A DNA stretch of 7,163 nucleotides from CAZNMF01 sp035547155 (GTDB lineage Bacteria > Acidobacteriota > Vicinamibacteria > Vicinamibacterales > SCN-69-37): contig DASZVJ010000149.1 in NCBI GenBank assembly GCA_035547155.1, positions 1 through 7,163 on the forward strand, read 5' to 3'. Each line of letters opens with the position of its first letter. The first letter of the stretch is position 1. The notes under the pieces are model-generated. The model saw only the letters and a program-made list of their open reading frames with translations. It was not told where the DNA came from and ran no database searches. A program made the translations under genes and the position numbers. This document shows, piece by piece, positions 1-6,045 of this stretch.

Positions 1-530
1 GGCGGCTTCGGCGTGAAATCGGTGAGCTCGCTGATCGGCGAGCTGTCGCCGCCGCCACCGAAGGCCGTGAGCTGCACGGTCTCGCCCGGCGCGAGCTTCC
101 GCGCCGATCCCGTCATCTCGTACTGCCCGTCCATCACCGCCATCGTCGCGCGCCCGCTCGCCCCGTCCGGTGTGATCGTCAGCACGGCCGACAGCGCGTT
201 GTTGAACGCCTGCATCACGTACTTCAGCACCAGGCTCTTGCCCGAGACGCTGATGTCCTTCACGACGACATCCGGCTGACCTTGCGAGCGCACGGTCACC
301 GACGGCGTGCCGCCGTCGTTCTTCACGTCGACGCCCATCGTGACCTGATTGGCCATGATGGCGAGCGTCACGGCCCAGTTGCCGACGAACGGCGCGATCT
401 GCTCCGCGCTCGGCGGCGCCGCGGCAGCGGGCGCCTGTCCCGACACCGGCATGGTGCCGCGCGTCAGGAGCGCAACGACGACGATGAAGCCGAGGACGAG
501 AGCGGAGGACGTACGTGCAACGCGTGCCAT
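1..530 (-). CDS. Secreted protein of unknown function (N-terminal part, 3' end beyond window)
   Basis: The minus-strand frame is open from an ATG at 530-528 to the left edge (176 complete codons, no stop seen), so the gene is partial. The start is supported by GGAG six bases upstream. Residues 1-22 read as a signal peptide: basic MARVAR, then a hydrophobic run SALVLGFIVVVALL, followed near residues 30-45 by a Gln/Ala/Pro-rich linker. The mature part begins around QIAPFVGNW (residues 44-52) and alternates short hydrophobic and polar stretches (VTVRSQG, DVVVKDISVSG, SAVLTITPDG, ATMAVMDGQYEM), which looks like a small all-beta domain. No catalytic motif, lipobox cysteine or membrane segment is visible after the signal peptide. 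I do not recognise the family; this could be the whole protein or a domain of a larger exported enzyme. It is transcribed away from the efflux operon and shares its upstream region. Confidence 0.82.
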   Translation of the reverse strand, partial: MARVARTSSALVLGFIVVVALLTRGTMPVSGQAPAAAAPPSAEQIAPFVGNWAVTLAIMANQVTMGVDVKNDGGTPSVTVRSQGQPDVVVKDISVSGKSLVLKYVMQAFNNALSAVLTITPDGASGRATMAVMDGQYEMTGSARKLAPGETVQLTAFGGGGDSSPISELTDFTPKP

Positions 531-536
531 CTGAAG

Positions 537-540
537 CTCC
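537..540 (-). promoter_or_regulatory. Ribosome binding site of the leftward secreted-protein gene
   Basis: On the minus strand GGAG lies six bases before the ATG at 530-528, a normal Shine-Dalgarno position. It fixes the start of a gene that has no stop inside the window. Confidence 0.65.
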
Positions 541-644
541 AGAGCGAATGCCCGACGACGAACGATTGGGTACTGCCTATTGGACATCGCCGGGGCGGGT
601 CATGTCACGCGGGAAAGCCGCACGCTGCGCAGCCCGCGGCCTCG

Positions 645-659
645 TTTACAAATCTTAAC
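645..659. promoter_or_regulatory. Candidate OmpR/CpxR-type response-regulator box
   Basis: The plus strand reads TTTAC-AAATC-TTAAC, two half-sites exactly ten bases apart. On the minus strand it is GTTAA-GATTT-GTAAA, one base from the established CpxR consensus GTAAA-N(4-8)-GTAAA. Tandem half-sites one helical turn apart are how OmpR-family dimers bind. It is also the most AT-rich patch in the intergenic region. It lies 70 bases before the adaptor ATG and 114 bases before the divergent gene's ATG, so it could act on either. The response regulator at the end of the operon is CpxR-like, which makes it the natural candidate to bind here. Binding is inferred; a short AT-rich match can arise by chance. 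Confidence 0.45.
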
Positions 660-675
660 GACCTGTCGCCGCAGG

Positions 676-699
676 GCGCTCGTCTACTTGGACGAGTGC
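676..699. repeat. GC-rich inverted repeat in the macA leader
   Basis: The arms 676-684 (GCGCTCGTC) and 691-699 (GACGAGTGC) pair over nine positions, one of them G-U as RNA, around the six-base loop TACTTG; the inner six pairs are perfect. It ends 30 bases before the macA start. It could be an operator dyad or a leader-RNA hairpin. No U-tract follows, so it is not a typical intrinsic terminator. Confidence 0.4.
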
Positions 700-729
700 G
701 GATGGCGGCGTCCGTCCGCCGGTGACAGC

Positions 730-1980
730 ATGACCGACACACAGACAGACGACATTCACACCACGCTCGGACTGACGGCCGCCCATCGCAGCCGTGCGCG
801 GCGAGCCCGCTGGATCTCGATCGCCCTCGTGGTGCTGCTCGCGGCGGCAGCCGTGTGGGGCTGGCGCCGATCGCGAGGCGATACGACGCCGCGCTATCAG
901 ACGGCTCCCGTCGTGAAGAAGACGCTCACGGTGAGCGTCACCGCCACCGGCGAGCTCAACGCGCTGACGCAGGTCAACATCGGCACCGAGATCTCCGGCG
1001 TCGTCGAGTCGGTGGCCGTGGACTTCAACAGTCCGGTCCGCGTCGGCCAGATCCTCGCGAAGGTGAACACCGAGAAGCTCGAGGCGCAAGCCGCGCAGGC
1101 GCGCGCGTCGCTTGCGTCGGCCGCGGCCAAACGCGTGCAGGCGGACGCGACGCTCGCCGAAGCCCGCGCCAATCTGGATCGTCTGCAGCACGTGCGCGAG
1201 CTGAGCGGCGGCCGCGTGCCGTCGCAGCAGGATCTCGACGCCCAGGTCGCCACGCTCAAGCGCGCAGAAGCCGATCAGGGCAGCGCAGCTGCTGGCGTCG
1301 CGCAAGCGCAAGCGAGCCTCGACGCGATCGAGACCGACATCCACAAGGCCGTCATCAAATCGCCGATCAACGGCATCGTGCTGAATCGCGAAATCGATCC
1401 GGGCCAGACCGTTGCCGCGTCGTTCCAGACGCCGACGCTGTTCACGCTCGCGGAAGATCTGCGGAAGATGCGGCTCATCGTCGATGTCGACGAAGCCGAC
1501 ATCGGCGAGGTCCGCGCGGGCGAGCGCGCGACGTTTCGCGTCGACGCCTATCCGGACCGGACGTTCAACTCGACGGTGCAGGAGGTCCGCAGCACGCCGA
1601 CGACGTCCAACGGCGTCGTGACGTACCAGACGGTGCTCACGGTCGACAACGCGGACCTGCTGCTTCGGCCGGGCATGACGGCGACGGCGGACATCACCGT
1701 CTCCGAAGCGATCGACGCGCTCGTCGTGCCGAACGCGGCGCTGCGGTTCACGCCGCCGGTGCAAAGCAGCCGGACAGGCTTCTTCCCCGCGCCGCCCGGC
1801 GAGCCGCGCGATCGATCGGCCGACAACGCGCCGCCTCACGTGTGGACGCTCGAGAACGGCCAGCCGGCGATGGTCGAGCTGACGCTGGGCGCGAGCGACG
1901 GCCAGTTCACCGTCGTCACGAATGGCGCGCTGAAGGCCGGCACGCCGGTCATCACGGACATCGCCACGGCGGTCAAGTAA
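730..1980 (+). CDS. macA: MacA-type periplasmic adaptor (HlyD/RND membrane fusion protein family)
   Basis: This 416-residue protein should link an inner-membrane ABC transporter to an outer-membrane channel. A basic cytoplasmic N-terminus (to about residue 28) precedes one membrane anchor at about 29-45 (WISIALVVLLAAAAVWGW). The first lipoyl half follows (about 80-113, with GTEISGVVESVAVDFNSPV), then an Ala/Gln/Glu-rich coiled-coil hairpin (about 115-205), the second lipoyl half (KSPINGIVLNREIDPGQTV, 210-228), and a beta-barrel domain (about 245-325, with DVDEADIGEVRAG and LLRPGMTATADI). The C-terminal membrane-proximal domain starts at LVVPNAALRF (331-340) and contains a Pro-rich insert at 341-369. 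These motifs and the adjacent ABC genes point to MacA rather than an RND adaptor. I chose ATG 730 because the anchor then starts near residue 29 and GGTGA lies just upstream. In-frame TTG codons at 580 and 688 have poor support. The stop is five bases before the ATPase gene. Confidence 0.92.
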   Translation: MTDTQTDDIHTTLGLTAAHRSRARRARWISIALVVLLAAAAVWGWRRSRGDTTPRYQTAPVVKKTLTVSVTATGELNALTQVNIGTEISGVVESVAVDFNSPVRVGQILAKVNTEKLEAQAAQARASLASAAAKRVQADATLAEARANLDRLQHVRELSGGRVPSQQDLDAQVATLKRAEADQGSAAAGVAQAQASLDAIETDIHKAVIKSPINGIVLNREIDPGQTVAASFQTPTLFTLAEDLRKMRLIVDVDEADIGEVRAGERATFRVDAYPDRTFNSTVQEVRSTPTTSNGVVTYQTVLTVDNADLLLRPGMTATADITVSEAIDALVVPNAALRFTPPVQSSRTGFFPAPPGEPRDRSADNAPPHVWTLENGQPAMVELTLGASDGQFTVVTNGALKAGTPVITDIATAVK

Positions 1981-1985
1981 GAGCC

Positions 1986-2687
1986 ATGGCGGAGCCGCTC
2001 ATCGAGTTCGATCGCGTGGAGCGCGTCTACGGACACGGGCAGGCCGAAGTGCGGGCGCTCGCCGGCGTCGATTTCCAGGTGCAGGCCGGCGAGTTCGTGG
2101 CCGTGATGGGTCCAAGCGGATCGGGCAAGTCGACGACGATGAACATCCTCGGATGTCTCGATGTGCCGACCGCGGGCACGTACCGCTTCCGCGGCGTCGA
2201 CGTCGGCGCGCTGACGCGCCAGCAGCGCGCGCTGCTGCGCCGGCACTATCTCGGATTCGTCTTCCAGGGATTCAACCTGCTCAATCGCACGTCGGCGATC
2301 GAGAACGTCGAGCTGCCGCTCGTCTATCGCGGCACGCCTGCGTCGGAGCGCCGCCGGCGCGCGCGCGAGGCGCTCGCGGCCGTCGGGCTCACGGGATGGG
2401 AATCCCACACGCCCGCCGAGCTTTCCGGCGGCCAGATGCAGCGCGTCGCCATTGCCCGCGCGATCGTCACCGAGCCGTCGGTGCTCTTCGCCGACGAGCC
2501 GACGGGCAATCTCGACACGGCGCGCAGCGTCGAGATCATGGAGCTGCTCGTGCGCTTCAATCGCGAGCGTCATCTGACGGTGCTGATGGTCACGCACGAG
2601 CCGGACATGGCCGCGTACGCGTCGCGCGCCATCCACTTCAGAGACGGGCTCGTCGAGCACGACCTCCGCACCGAAGGAGCGCGCTGA
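1986..2687 (+). CDS. ABC transporter ATP-binding protein, MacB/LolD type
   Basis: This 233-residue cytoplasmic ATPase should drive the permease encoded next to it. All core motifs are present: Walker A GPSGSGKST (42-50), Q-loop Gln94 in FVFQGFNLL, signature LSGGQ (146-150), Walker B VLFADEPTG with Asp170-Glu171, D-loop NLD (175-177) and switch His204 in MVTHEP. The sequence STTMNILGCLD after Walker A is characteristic of the MacB/LolD/YknY branch, whose members use ATP for periplasmic mechanotransmission rather than classical import or export through the membrane. In E. coli MacB this domain is fused to the permease. Here it is a separate protein of usual LolD/YknY length, with a stop codon overlapping the permease start by one base. 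The ATG is five bases after the macA stop; the Shine-Dalgarno is weak (AAGTAAGAG), so translational coupling is likely. Confidence 0.95.
   Translation: MAEPLIEFDRVERVYGHGQAEVRALAGVDFQVQAGEFVAVMGPSGSGKSTTMNILGCLDVPTAGTYRFRGVDVGALTRQQRALLRRHYLGFVFQGFNLLNRTSAIENVELPLVYRGTPASERRRRAREALAAVGLTGWESHTPAELSGGQMQRVAIARAIVTEPSVLFADEPTGNLDTARSVEIMELLVRFNRERHLTVLMVTHEPDMAAYASRAIHFRDGLVEHDLRTEGAR
2674..2679 (+). promoter_or_regulatory. Strong ribosome binding site of the permease gene
   Basis: AAGGAG lies inside the end of the ATPase gene, seven bases before the permease ATG at 2687-2689. It supports that start, where TGATG joins the ATPase stop and permease start, and it is the clearest Shine-Dalgarno sequence in the operon. 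Confidence 0.7.
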
Positions 2688-3895
2688 TGCTGCTGAACGC
2701 GATCATCCTGGCGTTTCGCGAGATCCGCCGCAACGTCCTGCGTTCGTCGCTGACGACGCTCGGCATCATCATCGGTGTGGCGTCGGTCATCATGCTCGTG
2801 ACGCTCGGCAACAGCGCGACCCAAAGCGTGACCGCGAGCATCGCCAGCATGGGCAGCAACCTGCTGACGCTGCTGCCCGGCCAGCAGCGTGGCCCTGGCG
2901 GTGCGGCCGCATCGGCGAAGCCCTTTCACGTTCAGGACGCCGACGCGCTGGCGCGCGACTTGACGACCGTCACGGCCGTGGCGCCGATCGCGTCCACGAC
3001 GCTGAACGTGATCGACGGCCCGCGCAATCGTTCCACGCAGATCACCGGCACCACGAACGCGTACTTCACCGCGACCGCTTGGGGCCTGGCCAAGGGACGG
3101 TTCTTCACCGACAGCGAAGTCCGATCCGGCGCGGCCGTGTGCATCATCGGCGACACCATCCGCAAGGAAGTGCTCGACGTCGACGATCCGATCGGCCGGC
3201 TCATGCGGCTGCGCTCGACCTCCTGCACGGTCATCGGCCTGCTCGATAAAAAGGGCACGAGCACGTTCGGCCAGGATCGCGACGCGACCGTCGTCATTCC
3301 GCTCAGGACGCTGCAGCGCCGGCTGACGGGCAACGAGGACATCGGGCAGATCCAGCTCTCGGTGCCGAAGTCGGTGTCGACCGATCGCGCGCGTCAGGAC
3401 GTCGAGCGCCTCCTGCGGGATCGCCGGCATCTCCGCACGGAAGACGATGACGATTTCACGATCTTCGCGCAGGAAGATCTTGCCACGACGATCTCAGGAA
3501 CGACGCAGACGCTGACGGCGCTGCTGGCAGCCGTCGCTGCGATCAGCCTGCTCGTCGGCGGCATCGGGATCATGAACATCATGCTGGTGTCGGTCACGGA
3601 ACGGACGCGCGAGATCGGCATCCGCCTCGCGATCGGCGCGTTCGAGACCGACGTGCTGACGCAGTTCCTCGTCGAAGCCGTCGTGCTCTCGGCGTTCGGC
3701 GGGTTGATCGGCATCACCTTCGCGCTCGCGGCTTCGGCGATCGTGGCCTCGGTGCTGAAGCTGCCGTTCGCGATCGACGTGCCCGTCGTGTTCCTCGCCT
3801 TCCTGTTCTCCGCCGGCGTCGGCATCGTGTTCGGATACTTTCCGGCGCGGCGCGCGGCGCAACTCAATCCGATCGACGCCCTTCGCCATGAGTAA
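2687..3895 (+). CDS. ABC transporter permease, MacB/FtsX type
   Basis: This 402-residue inner-membrane protein is the transmembrane partner of the ATPase just upstream. It has the MacB layout: an amphipathic N-terminus (AIILAFREIRRNVLRSSLTT), TM1 at about 22-42 (LGIIIGVASVIMLVTLG), a large periplasmic domain (about 43-275), then TM2 (about 277-303), TM3 (about 330-356) and TM4 (about 366-386). The cytoplasmic loop after TM2 carries the family hallmark VTERTREIGIRLAIGA (303-318), and the C-terminus ends PARRAAQLNPIDALRHE, also typical. The periplasmic domain has two cysteines (152 and 180) that might form a disulfide. Its stop overlaps the next gene's start by eight bases (ATGAGTAA). By family analogy the substrate may be a macrolide, peptide, lipid-like molecule or siderophore, but the sequence does not tell which. 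Confidence 0.95.
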   Translation: MLLNAIILAFREIRRNVLRSSLTTLGIIIGVASVIMLVTLGNSATQSVTASIASMGSNLLTLLPGQQRGPGGAAASAKPFHVQDADALARDLTTVTAVAPIASTTLNVIDGPRNRSTQITGTTNAYFTATAWGLAKGRFFTDSEVRSGAAVCIIGDTIRKEVLDVDDPIGRLMRLRSTSCTVIGLLDKKGTSTFGQDRDATVVIPLRTLQRRLTGNEDIGQIQLSVPKSVSTDRARQDVERLLRDRRHLRTEDDDDFTIFAQEDLATTISGTTQTLTALLAAVAAISLLVGGIGIMNIMLVSVTERTREIGIRLAIGAFETDVLTQFLVEAVVLSAFGGLIGITFALAASAIVASVLKLPFAIDVPVVFLAFLFSAGVGIVFGYFPARRAAQLNPIDALRHE

Positions 3896-5327
3896 CGCGC
3901 CCGCTCGCCGCCGCCGCCTCTCACGACTGATCGTCCTGTCGGCCGTCGCCGTTGCGCTGACGGGCTGCGCCGTTCGCCGCCCGTACGTCGCGCCGGTCGC
4001 GACAGCACCGCCCGCGTGGTCCGCGCCGGGCATCGACGCGGCGGTGGCGCCGGATGCGACGACGCTCGCGCAATGGTGGAGCGCGTTCGGCGATCCGCGG
4101 CTGACGTCGCTCGTCGAGCGTGCCATCGCCGATAGTCCCGACATCAAGACCGCGGTGTCGCGCGTCCGCGAAGCGCGCGCGAGTCTCGCGTCGACTCGGA
4201 GCACGACGCGGCCGACGGTGGACGGCGCTGGCAGCGCGCGTCAGAACGGCGGCGATCAGTTCACGCAGTCGTACGGTCTCGAGCTCGACGCGAGCTGGGA
4301 ACCGGATCTCTTCGGCGCGACGGCCAGTGCCATCGATGCGGCGTCGGCCACCGCTGAAGCGCGTGGATTCGATCTGCAGGACGCGCTCGTGAGCCTGACG
4401 GCGGAGACCGCGATCGACTACATCGACGTGCGATCGGCGCAGCAGCAGCTCGCGCTGACGCAAAGCAATCTGACGCTGCAGGAGCAGACGCTGGAGCTGA
4501 CGCAGTTTCGATCGCAGGCCGGCCTGGCCACGGAGCTCGACGTGCAGCAGGCGCTCTCCAACGTCGAGAGCACACGCGCGCAAGTCGCGCAGCTGCAGAG
4601 CCAGCTCGAGCGCAGCCGGCACGCGCTGGCCGTGTTGATCGGACAGCCGCCCGCGGCGCTCGACGCCGAGCTCGCCGGCGTGGCCGCAATTCCATCCGCG
4701 CCGATCAGTCTCGCCGTCGGCGTGCCGGCCGACACACTCCGGCGGCGGCCCGACGTGCGCAGCGCCGAGCGGCAGCTGGCCGCGCAGTTCGCGCAGGTCA
4801 ACGGCGCGCGCGCAGATCTCTATCCGTCGTTCAGATTGACGGGATCGATCGGCCTCGAAGCGCTGTCCCTGGCCAAGGTGCTGTTGCCCGGCGCGGGATT
4901 CTGGAACACGGGCGAAACGGTCAACACGCGGATCTTCAATCGCACGCAGCTGCGCCAGAACGTCATCGTGCAGACCGAGCGTCAGGCGCAGTCGTTGAAC
5001 ACGTACGAATCGCGCGTGCTGCAGGCGCTGCAGGACGTCGAAGACGCGCTGACGTCGCTCACGCAGGAACAGGCGCGCCGCGATCACCTGACGGCCGCCA
5101 CCGACGCCGCGCAGCAGAGTGCAGACCTCTCGCTGCAGCTCTACACGGCCGGGCTGCAGGATTTCCGCACCGTGCTCGATGCGCAGCGATCGTTGCTGTC
5201 GCTGCAGGACTCGGTCGCCTCGAGCACGGCGGCCGTGTCGGAGGATCTCGTGCGTCTCTACAAAGCCCTCGGTGGCGGCTGGCAGGCCGCCGATCGGCTG
5301 CCGAAGGACGTGACCGCCCAGCGGTAG
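3888..5327 (+). CDS. Outer-membrane efflux lipoprotein, NodT/OprM type (TolC family)
   Basis: This 479-residue protein should form the trimeric outer-membrane channel of the pump. The N-terminus has a lipoprotein signal: Arg-rich start, hydrophobic run, and lipobox LTGC with Cys27 as the lipidated residue. Family landmarks follow: AQWWSAFGDPRL (61-72), SWEPDLFG (136-143), the first long helical pair (about 155-255, ending in LAVLIGQPPAAL), the conserved linker LRRRPDVRSAERQL (284-297), DLYPSFRLTGSIGL (310-323), and the second repeat with LQALQDVEDAL (379-388) and LYTAGLQDFRTVLDAQRSLL (418-437). The strand/helix entry of repeat two reads RIFNRTQLRQNV (348-359), where family members usually have a Gly-Gly or similar small pair before the Arg. 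The ATG lies inside the permease gene with no clear ribosome site, so its translation is probably coupled. Confidence 0.94.
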   Translation: MSNAPARRRRLSRLIVLSAVAVALTGCAVRRPYVAPVATAPPAWSAPGIDAAVAPDATTLAQWWSAFGDPRLTSLVERAIADSPDIKTAVSRVREARASLASTRSTTRPTVDGAGSARQNGGDQFTQSYGLELDASWEPDLFGATASAIDAASATAEARGFDLQDALVSLTAETAIDYIDVRSAQQQLALTQSNLTLQEQTLELTQFRSQAGLATELDVQQALSNVESTRAQVAQLQSQLERSRHALAVLIGQPPAALDAELAGVAAIPSAPISLAVGVPADTLRRRPDVRSAERQLAAQFAQVNGARADLYPSFRLTGSIGLEALSLAKVLLPGAGFWNTGETVNTRIFNRTQLRQNVIVQTERQAQSLNTYESRVLQALQDVEDALTSLTQEQARRDHLTAATDAAQQSADLSLQLYTAGLQDFRTVLDAQRSLLSLQDSVASSTAAVSEDLVRLYKALGGGWQAADRLPKDVTAQR

Positions 5328-5335
5328 ACTACGCC

Positions 5336-6034
5336 GTGCCCGCTTCGTCCGAGACGCCGATCCGCGTGCTCATCGTGGACGATGACCCGAAGCTGTGCGA
5401 GCTGATGCGCGACTTCCTCTCGCAGCACGGCATGACGGTGTCGGTCGTCAACGACGGCCTGGCGGGCGTCCGCGACGCAACGGCCGGCGGCTTCGACGTC
5501 ATCACGCTCGACGTCATGCTGCCCGGGATCGACGGCTTCGAAGTGCTGCGGCAGATTCGACGTCGCACGACGACGCCGATCATCATGCTGACGGCGCGCA
5601 CGGCGCCTGACGATCGCATCGGCGGGCTCGAGGCCGGGGCCGACGACTATCTGGCCAAGCCGTTTCACCCGCGCGAGCTGCTCGCGCGCATCCGCGCCAT
5701 CCTGCGTCGTGCCGCGACGTCGGCGGCCGCGCCGGCCGGCGTGCTCGACGTCAGCGGCGTTCGTCTCAACGTCGCTCGCCGCGAAGTCTGGTGTCATGAC
5801 GTTCCGCTCGCGCTCACGACGGCGGAGTTCGACATCCTGGAGCTGCTCATGCGCCGCGCAGGACTCGCCGTGTCGCGCGACGAGCTGACGGCCGCGCTCT
5901 ATCAGCGGCCCGCGTCGCCGTACGAACGGACGCTGGACGTCCACGTGAGCCATCTGCGCCGAAAGCTGCAGACGGCCGGCGTCGACGCCATCCGTACCGT
6001 CCGCGCCGTCGGCTATCTCTTCGCGCGCGACTGA
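5336..6034 (+). CDS. OmpR-family response regulator, CpxR-like
   Basis: This 232-residue cytoplasmic transcription factor has an intact receiver domain (about 9-124): acidic pair Asp15-Asp16, phospho-acceptor Asp59 in ITLDVMLPG, switch Thr86 in MLTAR, and Lys108 in AKPF. A linker (125-136) leads to a winged-helix DNA-binding domain (about 137-231) with LTTAEFDILELL, the SPYERTLDVHVSHLRRKL recognition-helix segment (194-211), and VGYLF. The SPYERTLDVHVSHLRRKL segment resembles CpxR's TPFDRAIDMHISNLRRKL more than PhoB or OmpR. The start is GTG at 5336, eight bases after the channel gene's stop; it places the first beta strand (RVLIVDDD) at residue 10, as expected. The kinase gene follows 11 bases later. 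It is a good candidate to bind the repeat at 645-659 and regulate its own operon. Confidence 0.93.
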   Translation: MPASSETPIRVLIVDDDPKLCELMRDFLSQHGMTVSVVNDGLAGVRDATAGGFDVITLDVMLPGIDGFEVLRQIRRRTTTPIIMLTARTAPDDRIGGLEAGADDYLAKPFHPRELLARIRAILRRAATSAAAPAGVLDVSGVRLNVARREVWCHDVPLALTTAEFDILELLMRRAGLAVSRDELTAALYQRPASPYERTLDVHVSHLRRKLQTAGVDAIRTVRAVGYLFARD

Positions 6035-6045
6035 CGAACACACCG

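Larger units (their letters stand above)
531..729. promoter_or_regulatory. Divergent intergenic control region
   Basis: These 199 bases separate two divergent start codons and must carry promoters for both the secreted-protein gene and the six-gene efflux/two-component operon. What I can see in it is one AT-rich island with a 10-bp-period direct repeat (645-659) and one GC-rich dyad (676-699), listed separately. I could not assign a convincing -35/-10 pair for either direction. The best plus-strand match, TTGGAC at 580-585 with TGTCAC 17 bases on, has a poor -10. The plus-strand frame of macA stays open back to a TTG at 580, but that stretch does not resemble the adaptor family, so I treat it as non-coding. 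Confidence 0.7.

Noticed and set aside
565..586. Possible short tandem units (ATTGGG / ATTGGA, TACTGCC / TATTGGA)
   Set aside because: Only two imperfect copies, too degenerate to support a repeat family.
580..608. Possible sigma-70 promoter, TTGGAC with TGTCAC 17 bases on
   Set aside because: The -35 is fair but the -10 matches only three of six consensus bases. Not better than chance, so not called.
282..725. Plus-strand open frame running through the secreted-protein gene into the intergenic region
   Set aside because: Arg/His-rich product with no motif. It is antisense to a gene with signal peptide and ribosome site, and it crosses the candidate control elements.
580..729. In-frame extension of macA back to a TTG at 580
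   Set aside because: The extra 50 residues are Arg-rich, do not resemble adaptor N-termini, would push the membrane anchor to about residue 79, and cover the dyad and the AT-rich box. ATG 730 has a ribosome-like GGTGA and a normal distance to the anchor.
655..1839. Long open frame on the minus strand across macA
   Set aside because: Its product is Arg/His/Asp-rich with no family motif, and it lies opposite a clear MacA gene. Such shadow frames are expected in GC-rich DNA.
3921..5087. Long open frame on the minus strand across the outer-membrane channel gene
   Set aside because: Same low-complexity Arg/Leu-rich composition; it lies opposite a fully recognisable TolC-family lipoprotein and shows no motif of its own.
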